NCBI GenBank assembly: GCA_018669475.1
Contig: JABHCC010000163.1
Location: 31,528-95,527 of the forward strand
DNA: 64,000 bases
Direction of reading: 5' to 3'
Source of the DNA: Bacteroidota bacterium
GTDB lineage: Bacteria; Bacteroidota; Bacteroidia; Bacteroidales; UBA12481
Part shown: piece after piece, positions 1-9,552 of the stretch
How positions within the stretch are numbered: position 1 is the stretch's first letter
Layout of the letters: every line of letters begins with the position of its first letter
Notes under the pieces: model-generated
What the model was told of the DNA's origin: nothing
The model's database searches: none
The model's input: only the letters and a program-made list of their open reading frames with translations
Program-made: the position numbers and the translations under genes

Positions 1-1042
1 TGGGTGCCTTTACAGGAGTGTATATACTTACAGAAGGGGTGTTTGCAGATAGGCTACCAATAGTCTGAGAATTAGCATCAACACCTCCCATAAGGTAAAT
101 GTTTCCATCTAGCCCATGGGCTGTCATTGATGATAATCCAGTATACATTGACGATACTTCTTGCCAATAATTAGTTTGAGGGTCAAATAGAAAGACAGCC
201 GATGAGGTTTCTTTTTGCTTGTATGATTTTATTGGGCTCTTCTGACCTCCAAAAACGTATATAATGCCATCAAAAGAACAGGCTGCTACCCTAGAAAGTT
301 TTATAGGTAGCATTGATGAATTTTCACTCCATGAATTTGTCTCAATATCGTATTTGAAAACTGTTTGGATTGGTAAATCCCAATGGTCAGGGGTGCCACC
401 AAAAAGATATATAGTTTTATCAATTAATACTGCAGTACTATTGGCTATTGGAATTGGCACAGGTGCCAGTTGGCTCCAGATTTTGCTTCGCATATTAAAC
501 TTCTGAAGGTCATTTGTTGATGAACCCACATCGAATGTTCCGCCAATGATGAACAATTCATCTCCTGAGATACAAGAGGCAAATCCATATCTACCAGTTA
601 TATTACGGCTGCTGATTTCAATCGGAATCCCCAAGCTCCACTCGCCAGATTCGGTGTGTAAAACATCAACCCTGTTTTCGATAAAATGATGATTCATATC
701 TCCCAGTCCTCCCACAACGAAAATCTCCTTTCCCCATAATTCACAAGACAGATGTCCACGTGGGTGCGGTAAATCTGAGTATTTTCTTGACCAGGAGTTA
801 TGTTGAACATTATAAACAAGAACGCCACCATATATGCGGCTATATTGCGTATTATTCTCAACTGGTATGTAACCACCAATCAACAATATTTGGCCATCAA
901 CAGCGGCGGATGAAAACGCAATGACAAATTCAGGAATCTCAGATACTTTTTCCTTCCAACTCCCAATTTGCCCTTTTAGCTTATTGGTTTGAAAAACCAA
1001 TAAGAAAACAATTATTCCGTATATTAATCTGTATTTATTCAA
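1..1042 (-). CDS. Kelch-repeat beta-propeller protein, partial (runs off left window edge), probable TTG start overlapping the upstream gene
   Basis: Reverse-complement frame from TTG at 1042 is open to position 1: LNKYRLIYGIIVFLLVFQTNKLKGQIGSWKEKVSEIPEFVIAFSSAAVDGQILLIGGYIP...; repeated [IV]-x-GG kelch blades and an N-terminal hydrophobic segment. Absent from the ATG-based ORF track. Confidence 0.8.
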   Translation of the reverse strand, partial: MNKYRLIYGIIVFLLVFQTNKLKGQIGSWKEKVSEIPEFVIAFSSAAVDGQILLIGGYIPVENNTQYSRIYGGVLVYNVQHNSWSRKYSDLPHPRGHLSCELWGKEIFVVGGLGDMNHHFIENRVDVLHTESGEWSLGIPIEISSRNITGRYGFASCISGDELFIIGGTFDVGSSTNDLQKFNMRSKIWSQLAPVPIPIANSTAVLIDKTIYLFGGTPDHWDLPIQTVFKYDIETNSWSENSSMLPIKLSRVAACSFDGIIYVFGGQKSPIKSYKQKETSSAVFLFDPQTNYWQEVSSMYTGLSSMTAHGLDGNIYLMGGVDANSQTIGSLSANTPSVSIYTPVKAP

Positions 1043-2714
1043 ACCTTAATATATCGTGCCAAAAGGAGTTGCCATTTGATTGTATAGACACATATATTTC
1101 AATGGGTCTTTTTGTCCGGAAACCTGATGATATTATTAGCTTGCCTTTTGAGCTTGCGTTTACAGTCTCACCAGGTAAAATGTCTCCAATCAGCAGTTGC
1201 TTCGACAGTAGGGCAATATTCGGGTCTGCGCAAAACAATTCCACCTCAACACCCTCTGCTTTTCTTATTTTTCCATTATTCCTGATCCCAAAAGAGAAAG
1301 AGACAGTATCAGGAGATATGGATTCCCCAATCTTGAGCTCCATGGAAGACGAGTCATCAACTTTAAGCGGCCCTATGGTAGTAAATGGTCTCTCAATTCC
1401 CGAACTGGTGAAGATCCTGTCTCCATTTATATCAGTTGTAATTACCTCAATGTAATATATATCCTCATGCGATAGATTACCAATCCATCCGCCATATACA
1501 CCATCAGAAGTATGATAATCATTATGCAAACCATCATCATGGAGTTGAACTGATTTCTCAATGTTATTAGCACTATTCTTCAGATTAATATGGGCTGTAA
1601 ATAATCGCTCTTTGTGATTGATAAACGAAGTTCTAAAAAACAATGAATCGGTTTGGTGTAGATAGGTATTACTTATCTCTCTATGAATTGCTACGACTGG
1701 GTTAGAAGTTGCCATATATTTAATGTTGACACTTCCTTTTGAGTAAGTTCCGTCTATTTGTCCAGGAGTCATAATAGCACACATACTTAGAAATTCATTC
1801 TCTTTCACATGAATAGCTGTTGTATTTGCTCTATAAGGGAACGAACAAACTTCAAAAACTGCTTTTGATTGAGGATCATAGACCGTCATTTTGGTGTTGT
1901 AAGTATTGACCCTTAATTCCGGATCAAGACCAGTAATACCACCAGCGATATAAATAAAATTATTATATACCCATGTTGCATGGCCATATAATCCTTTGGG
2001 ATGAGCAGCTGGTCCTGTCTGCCAGGAATTGGTTTGGATATCATAAATCTCGAAATATGGAATTATATCCCCACTGGATGTCACCCCCCCCAAAGCATAG
2101 ATTTTTCCATTCAAATAACATACCGATAAGCTCCCCCTAGCTGTTGGCATATCTGCCTTTTTCTCCCAGATCTTTGATACTGGATCATACGCCTCTACTG
2201 TAGATATTCCTTGACTGGTTCGATCAAAGCCTCCGATAACATAGATCTGCCCTTCTACGATACAAGAGCCAGAGCCATAACGCCTTGATGATAGCCTAAT
2301 TGGGTCTGGATCCCAGCTGTCTAAGAGCAGATCAAAGACTTCAATATCATCATATCTCAAAATTAAGGGCCATCCTGATGAGCCTCCAATAACATATAGT
2401 TTATTGTTAAGCACTTCGATGCTGGAGTGTGCCCTGGGGCTTGGCATTTTAATTTTTGAAATATCCCACCTTTTGGTCATGAGGTCATACACTTCAATTG
2501 AAGCACTCCCAAAACCCAAATTGGTAGTTGAATCTGTTACGTATCCGCCAAGCACGTATACCTTTCCGTTATAGAACGCCGAAGAGAACTGCTCCTTAGC
2601 TCTCGGGTTTGCTGGACCAGCAACTGACCATTGTCCATTTTGTCCAGCCAGATTATTTGTCATATACCCAAGAAAGGAAAGACTAAAAAAGAAAATAAAG
2701 CATAATTTCTTCAT
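1035..2714 (-). CDS. Secreted Kelch-repeat protein with C-terminal beta-sandwich-like region
   Basis: Signal peptide MKKLCFIFFFSLSFLGYM; repeated kelch motifs (YVLGGY, YVIGGSSGW, YVIGGFDR, YALGGV, YIAGGI). Confidence 0.85.
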   Translation of the reverse strand: MKKLCFIFFFSLSFLGYMTNNLAGQNGQWSVAGPANPRAKEQFSSAFYNGKVYVLGGYVTDSTTNLGFGSASIEVYDLMTKRWDISKIKMPSPRAHSSIEVLNNKLYVIGGSSGWPLILRYDDIEVFDLLLDSWDPDPIRLSSRRYGSGSCIVEGQIYVIGGFDRTSQGISTVEAYDPVSKIWEKKADMPTARGSLSVCYLNGKIYALGGVTSSGDIIPYFEIYDIQTNSWQTGPAAHPKGLYGHATWVYNNFIYIAGGITGLDPELRVNTYNTKMTVYDPQSKAVFEVCSFPYRANTTAIHVKENEFLSMCAIMTPGQIDGTYSKGSVNIKYMATSNPVVAIHREISNTYLHQTDSLFFRTSFINHKERLFTAHINLKNSANNIEKSVQLHDDGLHNDYHTSDGVYGGWIGNLSHEDIYYIEVITTDINGDRIFTSSGIERPFTTIGPLKVDDSSSMELKIGESISPDTVSFSFGIRNNGKIRKAEGVEVELFCADPNIALLSKQLLIGDILPGETVNASSKGKLIISSGFRTKRPIEIYVSIQSNGNSFWHDILRFE

Positions 2715-2877
2715 AAATTGTGGTATCGTATCAAGCTGAGCTAAGTAAAAATATGAGGAAAGACTAGAACAATGGTGCTTTATACAAATTCTTAACCAAA
2801 TCTTGACAAATCAGATAATAAACTTAACAATCAAATATAATTAATTGGCCACTTTAGCATGATAACCAATTTCCAGT

Positions 2878-4995
2878 ATGGCTCTTTTCAAACCGCAAGG
2901 AAAACATAAGCGAAAAATTCTTTTTTACTCTCTGGCAATGATCCTTCCCGGAATCATTCTCAGTATTGTGGCTTTTAGAGGCATCATTGGGAATATGGCT
3001 ATGGCAGAAAAAAATCAGACACAAAAACTCGCCAATATCAGTCAAAAATTCTGCGAAGATCTGGAAAAATCATTCTTAAGAAGTTCCACCGAGTTTCCAC
3101 CAGATGAATTGTACTATGATGCAGGGTTTTCAAAATTCAAGGAGCCAACAAAGGGTATTGAATTTCTGAACGACAAGAGATTTGTAAGCATAAGCACATG
3201 GTTACCAGACACCGGGCTTTATATCCTGAATAATAATATTCTGTTTGTTCCAAATATGTATTGGAATGGTCATCATCAAAAAATCTCTTCAATTTCATTA
3301 CACTCATGGAGCATGAAAGAAGAGTTTGAAAACAACAACCTTTATGAAGCTCTGAAAAAAAATAAACAAGTATTCCAGGATTCTTCCAGTAATATCATGT
3401 TGCAGATTCAATCTCTAATGAGCCAGGCCAGAATTCAACGCAAATTGAATCAAATTCGAGAGGTCAAACGATTGTATAGAGATATATTTGAATTAAGCAA
3501 AAATCCAGAAATCCTGTCTCTGCAGGATACAATTCCCAGAAAGCTCATGGGGGATATAATTCTATCATGGATAAAAAGCAATGAATTTTTGAGCAATACA
3601 CAAAATTTCAGCATACCAGCAATCGAAATCCTCGCTTTCCTTTCCTTACCTCAGACTTATTTGATCCAAAAGAATTACATACTCTGTTTGCAAGAATGCC
3701 AAAATATGTTTGAAATTCTCAAGAATAGTCCACCTGAGCTTGCTATCGATATAGAAACAATTGAGGCACTATTGAAAAAAAGAGAAGGTGTCGTTCATAA
3801 GCATAACAAAATCATTCATCTAAGCGATCGAATAAATAGCATACTAACAAACGAGAATATTGATAGTGACGACATCAGCCAACATAATTTTGCGCAATAT
3901 GAAGATTCAGTATCCTCATATACAGTATTTTCAATTGGTCAGAATGGTGAAAGAATGGCATTAATATTAGACTTGAAAGAGTATCTTAAAGAACACTCCA
4001 ACAAATTCTTCAAGTCTCGACAGTATAAGAATTTGATTCATTGGCAAATAAAGGACGAACAAGAAAAGGTCATTAATGCTGGAGCTGGCTTTAATCCTAA
4101 AACATCAAGCTATTCTAATACACCAATTAATCTGGGTATGTGGAGCTTACACCTGCAATACAATAATACGAGCTGGCTTCGAAGTGCTTTTTCAAGTAAT
4201 CAGGGTATCTACTTTGCAGGTATATTATTTGTAATTCTGGGACTGGTGCTTGGTCTTATAATCACTTTACGTGGTCTTGCTCAGGAAAATAAATTAGCCC
4301 GATTAAAATCAGATTTCATTTCTTCAGTATCTCATGAATTAAAAAGCCCGGTGACCTCGATTCGTCAAATGAGTGAACTTCTGGAAAGGGGTAGGATTCA
4401 AAGTGAAGATCGCAAAAAAGAGTATTATTCTACAATGGTCGCTCAAAGTGAACGCTTGAGCCATGTAGTCGAGAATATTTTAGATTTTTCAAGGCTGGAA
4501 TATGGCACTAAAAAGCTCAAACTTGAACCAACACGTGTAGACCGATTACTAAAAGACGTAATTGAAATTTTCGAAATCCGACTACGATTTACCGGATATA
4601 ATTTGAAGTTTACCATTGATGAGAATATTCCCATTATGAATGTGGATCAAGAAGGCCTTAGGCAGGTATTCTACAATTTGTTAGACAATGCTTACAAATA
4701 TTCGGGGAAATCCAGAAATATTGATTTGGCTCTGGTCAAACTTGAGAATGGAATTCAAATATCCTTCCAGGATTATGGAATAGGAATTCATCTAAAAGAT
4801 CAAAAAAGAATTTTCGAACGATATTTTCGAAGCCATTTTGATAAAACCGAGGATATAAAAGGTAATGGTATTGGCCTGGCAATAGTATCTCAGGTTGTCA
4901 AATCACATCATGGTAAACTAGACGTAAAGAGCGAGTTAGGTAAAGGGAGCACATTCAGTGTAATTATTCCATTCTCTAAAACAACTTCAGTATGA
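2878..4995 (+). CDS. Membrane sensor histidine kinase
   Basis: SSVSHELKSPVTSIRQMSELL H-box, NLLDNAYKYS N-box, DYGIGI and GNGIGLAIV G-boxes; hydrophobic segments at N-terminus and before HisKA. Confidence 0.95.
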   Translation: MALFKPQGKHKRKILFYSLAMILPGIILSIVAFRGIIGNMAMAEKNQTQKLANISQKFCEDLEKSFLRSSTEFPPDELYYDAGFSKFKEPTKGIEFLNDKRFVSISTWLPDTGLYILNNNILFVPNMYWNGHHQKISSISLHSWSMKEEFENNNLYEALKKNKQVFQDSSSNIMLQIQSLMSQARIQRKLNQIREVKRLYRDIFELSKNPEILSLQDTIPRKLMGDIILSWIKSNEFLSNTQNFSIPAIEILAFLSLPQTYLIQKNYILCLQECQNMFEILKNSPPELAIDIETIEALLKKREGVVHKHNKIIHLSDRINSILTNENIDSDDISQHNFAQYEDSVSSYTVFSIGQNGERMALILDLKEYLKEHSNKFFKSRQYKNLIHWQIKDEQEKVINAGAGFNPKTSSYSNTPINLGMWSLHLQYNNTSWLRSAFSSNQGIYFAGILFVILGLVLGLIITLRGLAQENKLARLKSDFISSVSHELKSPVTSIRQMSELLERGRIQSEDRKKEYYSTMVAQSERLSHVVENILDFSRLEYGTKKLKLEPTRVDRLLKDVIEIFEIRLRFTGYNLKFTIDENIPIMNVDQEGLRQVFYNLLDNAYKYSGKSRNIDLALVKLENGIQISFQDYGIGIHLKDQKRIFERYFRSHFDKTEDIKGNGIGLAIVSQVVKSHHGKLDVKSELGKGSTFSVIIPFSKTTSV

Positions 4996-5675
4996 GAAAA
5001 ATATTAATAATTGAAGATGACCCCGCAATACGGATGGCTTTGGAAGATGACTTCGTGGCGGAGGGGTATCAGGTGGAATCCGTTGATAATGGATCTGATG
5101 GGCTTAAAAAGGGGCAGGTGCCTGAATATGATATCATTCTGCTTGACTTAATGCTCCCCGATCTTTCCGGATTTGAAGTTTGTAAGCAAATTAGAGCAAA
5201 AGGAATTGGAACACCTATTATTATGTTGACTGCAAAAAGTCAGGATGTTGACAAAATATTGGGGCTGGAGATTGGGGCCGATGATTATGTAACAAAACCA
5301 TTCAGCCCACGTGAGCTTCAAGCCAGAATAAATGCTGTGCTCAGGAGAACACTGACTAATAATCCAACCAGTGTTGTCTCCTTGTCAATTGGTCCTTTTA
5401 TAATGGATCATGAAAAGCATGAGTTAACAAAGAACGGGCAGTCAATTTATTTAACAATTATCGAATACTCTCTTCTTCAATATTTAATTGAAAACCAGAA
5501 TAAGGTTCTTCACCGAAATGATATATTAGATAATGTTTGGGGGCGTGAAGTTTATGTTACTCAAAGAACTGTAGATACGCATGTAGCAAGCCTCAGGAAA
5601 AAAATAGAATCCAAAACGGATTATCACCAGTGGATTGTTGCTGTAAGAGGAATTGGCTATAAGTTTTTAAGCTGA
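4992..5675 (+). CDS. OmpR-family DNA-binding response regulator
   Basis: Receiver (IIEDDPAIR, DIILLDLMLPDLSG, LTAK, TKPFSPREL) plus winged-helix C-terminus; ATGA overlap with the upstream kinase. Confidence 0.95.
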   Translation: MRKILIIEDDPAIRMALEDDFVAEGYQVESVDNGSDGLKKGQVPEYDIILLDLMLPDLSGFEVCKQIRAKGIGTPIIMLTAKSQDVDKILGLEIGADDYVTKPFSPRELQARINAVLRRTLTNNPTSVVSLSIGPFIMDHEKHELTKNGQSIYLTIIEYSLLQYLIENQNKVLHRNDILDNVWGREVYVTQRTVDTHVASLRKKIESKTDYHQWIVAVRGIGYKFLS

Positions 5676-5718
5676 TTATCTTAAATAAACCTTTCCCGTT
5701 TTTGCCATGATATTGCAT

Positions 5719-6831
5719 TCATAATAGTTCAATCGACCCAAGTTTATGGCATAAATAATCTATTTGGTCTCTTGTATGGGTCGAAAAAACAACGATACGC
5801 AATACTCCATCGCTACCAGAGCCACGATATTTCACAAATTGGATAAAAATACCTTCATCCATCAGAGCTTGATGGATGCTTGTCATGTTTGCCACATCAC
5901 CAGGAGCAAATGCAACAATTGGTCTGGAATTATCATCAGTATCAATTCCGATCGCTTTCAAACCTTCTTTTAAGTAACTGGCGTTCTCCCAAAGTTTTTC
6001 GCGCATCATTGGATTGTTCTTAACAAGCTCAAAGCCCTTTATACCGGCAGCAACAGCCGCATTCATGGGGGCATTTGAACCGGTCATAACACTTCCGGAC
6101 TTAATCCTGTTTATAAAATCTGCCTTACCTGGAATTATCCCACCATAAGCACCAAATGCTTTGGATAAAGTTGCGCCCATATATAGCCTGTCGGATTTCA
6201 AACCAGCATGTTCATAGGATCCTTTTCCGTTTTCACCCAGAATCCCAACACCATGTGCATCATCGATCCAAATCACACCATTGTATTGTTCGGCCAGAGT
6301 AAGATAATCACTAAGCGGAGCAATTTTAGCCCAGACAGGAAACATGCCATCGCTCGCAATCATAGGCCTTTGCTTTGGTTTTAAATTTTCTTCAAGTTTT
6401 ATCCTTAAGTCATCAAGACTTCTGTTTTTAAAGCTGACTATTGGTTTGCCAACTGTCATAGCTCCTTCAGTAAGACAATAATGCGATCCCTCATCAATAA
6501 AAATCACATCATATAAATCCATATCACTTAAGGCCTTTAGCCCGGCAATGTTGCTTAGATATCCCGAGGGCAAATAGGCAGCATCCTCAGTATCAAAGAA
6601 CTTAGCTGCACTTTTCTCAATTTCCAACAACAAGGGAGTTGTCCCAGAAATGGACCTCGATGTAGCACTTGCAATACCAAATTCCAGCGTGGCCTCACTC
6701 GCTGCTTGAATTACTTCGGGATGTGAATTCAGTTGAAAATATCCGGTTCCGGCGAAATACAAATATTTCTTTCCATTAATCCGGGTTTCAGTACCGGTGG
6801 CACTTTCAGTAATAAAATTATATGACGACAT
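5719..6831 (-). CDS. PLP-dependent alpha-oxoamine synthase-like aminotransferase (BioF/KBL-like fold)
   Basis: YLPSGYLSNIAGLKAL, IDDAHGVGILGENGKGSYEH, MGATLSKAFGAYGG (PLP lysine region). Confidence 0.85.
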   Translation of the reverse strand: MSSYNFITESATGTETRINGKKYLYFAGTGYFQLNSHPEVIQAASEATLEFGIASATSRSISGTTPLLLEIEKSAAKFFDTEDAAYLPSGYLSNIAGLKALSDMDLYDVIFIDEGSHYCLTEGAMTVGKPIVSFKNRSLDDLRIKLEENLKPKQRPMIASDGMFPVWAKIAPLSDYLTLAEQYNGVIWIDDAHGVGILGENGKGSYEHAGLKSDRLYMGATLSKAFGAYGGIIPGKADFINRIKSGSVMTGSNAPMNAAVAAGIKGFELVKNNPMMREKLWENASYLKEGLKAIGIDTDDNSRPIVAFAPGDVANMTSIHQALMDEGIFIQFVKYRGSGSDGVLRIVVFSTHTRDQIDYLCHKLGSIELL

Positions 6832-7936
6832 GTTCCATTTCTTTCATGAAAGCATCATCAAAACTGGCACCTATCCCGGGAGTGTCTCCCAGCTCCCATT
6901 TACCGCTTCCTTTATACTCTATCCCTCCAACAACAGGATCTTCAGCTAGCATGAGTGATGAGTCAATATCGAAATGGACAACATTGTTCCGGGCTGCAAC
7001 CAGATGCATAAGTGCAGTCAATGCATAACGCGATTCAGACATGCACCCAACCTGACATTTTATCCCTGCAGATTCAGCAATAGCAACTATTTTCAAGGCA
7101 TTATTAATCCCACCAGATTTTGAGAACTTAATATTAAAATAGTCACATGCTCCCATACTTGCCAGACGAAAGGCATCGTGATGATCAAACACCGATTCGT
7201 CTGCCATTATAGAAATCGGACTGTTTTCTCTTACCCTGACCAGTTCTCTATTATTCCAGTGAGGAATAGGTTCTTCGCAATGTTCAATATTGTATTTATC
7301 AAGTTCGTTCAAGGTTTTAATAGCAGTAACAGGATCCCAGCCCTGGTTGGCGTCAATTCTTATAGGATAGTCCATCCCTACCGCATCTCTGATAGACTTA
7401 ACCCTTGCTACATCAGCATCTGTAGTTGTTCCCAACTTTAGCTTAATCGCAGGAAATCCGTCGTCTTTGAACCTTAATGCATCACTAGCCATTTTTTCAG
7501 GCGAGCCAATACTGATTGTCATATCAGTATAAACCTCACGAGAATTACTACCGCCAAGCAACTTATACAGAGGCAGATTGGCCTTTTTTGCCAGCAGATC
7601 GTACAAGGCCATATCAAAGGCACTCTTCATGGTGTAATTTCCCTTAACAGCCCTCTCAATCTCAAACAAACGATCCTCAATAGCAAAAGGATCTTTGCCT
7701 TTTAAAAGCTTCCCGATTTGTACAGACAGCTCAAATACAGTCTCTTGTGTTTCACCAACAATAAAAACAAATGGTGCACATTCACCAATTCCGATTAGCC
7801 CTGTATTAGTATGTATTTTTACTACAACATTTGTTGCACCCTCGATAACTCCCAAAGAAATAACAAAGGGTTCTCTATATGGAATATTCAGTTTGATTAC
7901 TTCCACACTTGTGATGACAGTATCTTGATCTTTCAT
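6818..7936 (-). CDS. Enolase-superfamily dipeptide epimerase (Ala-Glu epimerase-like)
   Basis: MR_MLE-type sequence: IKLKLGTTTDADVARVKSIRDA, IRIDANQGWDP, IMADESVFD, NIKFSKSGGI. Confidence 0.88.
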   Translation of the reverse strand: MKDQDTVITSVEVIKLNIPYREPFVISLGVIEGATNVVVKIHTNTGLIGIGECAPFVFIVGETQETVFELSVQIGKLLKGKDPFAIEDRLFEIERAVKGNYTMKSAFDMALYDLLAKKANLPLYKLLGGSNSREVYTDMTISIGSPEKMASDALRFKDDGFPAIKLKLGTTTDADVARVKSIRDAVGMDYPIRIDANQGWDPVTAIKTLNELDKYNIEHCEEPIPHWNNRELVRVRENSPISIMADESVFDHHDAFRLASMGACDYFNIKFSKSGGINNALKIVAIAESAGIKCQVGCMSESRYALTALMHLVAARNNVVHFDIDSSLMLAEDPVVGGIEYKGSGKWELGDTPGIGASFDDAFMKEMEHVVI

Positions 7937-8029
7937 ATTCGGAGAAAATATGTTATTAACAAATGTAATAAATAAGGTTATAATGAAAATTTGCGGACAC
8001 TACACTTATATGATATTCATCCAGGCTTT

Positions 8030-9298
8030 CTATCTGTTTACATAAATATATCTCAACACACAGCTATTCCCTATACTATTTTTGTTCTGGTCATCGGTGA
8101 GCCTGAGTTGTAAAACATGACTTCCCGATATCAACCCATCTGCAAGAGTGTAATACCAAGGCAAGTGGTAGTATGTGCTGTGTTTGGTAAATAAATCCTG
8201 CTTCTTCCATTTTCCTCCATCAATACGGTATTCAATAATCCCGGCATCAGGTCCGGCAGCTACGGCCACACCCACAGCATTACCTTCGAACTTGAATTTT
8301 AATGATCTTGCAGGATATTTGCCAATTAACATGGATACATTGATGTAGTTAGCACGAGTATTAGCTTTTATTTCAGGAATCCAGTTTTCGACAAGCTCCC
8401 AACCTTTTTGGAGCTTAATTTCAGAAGAAGGAATTAGCACTCCATTATCATAACAGGCATTATCCAATTTCATGAGTATTGAATAATTAGTAATCTTATC
8501 ATCTTCAGCAACAAAGCCGGTCAGTGCATTATTCAAATAAGTAATCATCGAGTGAGCATAAATTCCCTGTCCGAAAGGTGAAGGATGAAGGTTTTTGAAA
8601 TCATCTTTCCATGTAAACTCATCAGCATTAATTCTTTCGGTAACTTCTTTTGCCAAATTAATTGCCGGAATATTATAGTACTTAGCTACTTTTTCATGAT
8701 TCTGAATTACCTGAGGAATTTTCCCTTGCCGGTAATCGTTCATCTTCCCGGGGTCAACAAAATACATAAATACAATATCTGTTGTTGGGTTGTTTTCTCT
8801 TGTGTGCCGCACTATCCCTTCCATCGATCTTATCTGTTCCTCATTTGATTTTCCTTTACCACCATCATTTACAGCAGCCTCAACAAAAAGAAGGTCAACA
8901 GATCCGTTCATTAAAACATCCCTTTCCAGTCTGAACACATCTTCAGTTGAGCCAAAAGAAGGAATTCCAGCAGCTATAAAATCAAATTTTATTTTTGGGA
9001 AACGGTCCTGCAAATAGCTGCAAATACTATCACGCCACCCTCCATTGTAAGTAATTGAACCGCCTAAAAATGCCACCCTTGCTTTTTCCCGTTGTTTTAA
9101 CTTGATAAAGGTATTCTCTAATCCACCACGCATTAAATGGTAATCTGAGGATTTCAATTTTGGCTTAGGCTGCATGGTTTGAGATTTATTAAAACCATAC
9201 CAATCAGATTTTTCTCCAGGATAATCCTGTCCGGAGAGGCTTACATTAAGAAATAAAATCAGAGAAGTTAACAGAGCAATTCGGAATGATCTTTTCAT
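8030..9298 (-). CDS. Secreted SGNH/GDSL-family hydrolase
   Basis: Signal peptide; VAFLGGSITYNGGWRD (block I), LLFVEAAVNDGG, NLHPSPFGQGIYA. Confidence 0.85.
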   Translation of the reverse strand: MKRSFRIALLTSLILFLNVSLSGQDYPGEKSDWYGFNKSQTMQPKPKLKSSDYHLMRGGLENTFIKLKQREKARVAFLGGSITYNGGWRDSICSYLQDRFPKIKFDFIAAGIPSFGSTEDVFRLERDVLMNGSVDLLFVEAAVNDGGKGKSNEEQIRSMEGIVRHTRENNPTTDIVFMYFVDPGKMNDYRQGKIPQVIQNHEKVAKYYNIPAINLAKEVTERINADEFTWKDDFKNLHPSPFGQGIYAHSMITYLNNALTGFVAEDDKITNYSILMKLDNACYDNGVLIPSSEIKLQKGWELVENWIPEIKANTRANYINVSMLIGKYPARSLKFKFEGNAVGVAVAAGPDAGIIEYRIDGGKWKKQDLFTKHSTYYHLPWYYTLADGLISGSHVLQLRLTDDQNKNSIGNSCVLRYIYVNR

Positions 9299-9552
9299 AT
9301 ATAAGATTAATGGGATTAAAGATAATGAAAGTGAGTATCATTACTTAAGGTACAATGGTAATTTCCCCCTGGCCTCTCTTCAATGGAGCAGGAGTTCTTT
9401 CACTCTATTGTGGTTTAGGGACTGGGTAACTCGGGTATACCTTCACTAACTTCATTGAATATCTTAAAATTTCTTAAAAATCATTAAACTGTTTATCCTA
9501 CGCATTGAATTTCATAACTTGTGTAGCTAAATATTAACTAAATCAACCCGAA

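Noticed and set aside
264-506. Plus-strand ORF of 80 aa
   Set aside because: Lies antisense to a continuous kelch-repeat frame on the minus strand (1-1042); product has no recognisable features.
694-879. Minus-strand ORF of 61 aa
   Set aside because: Out of frame with the TTG-started kelch ORF that explains the region.
1069-1455. Plus-strand ORF of 128 aa
   Set aside because: Antisense shadow of the kelch gene 1035-2714.
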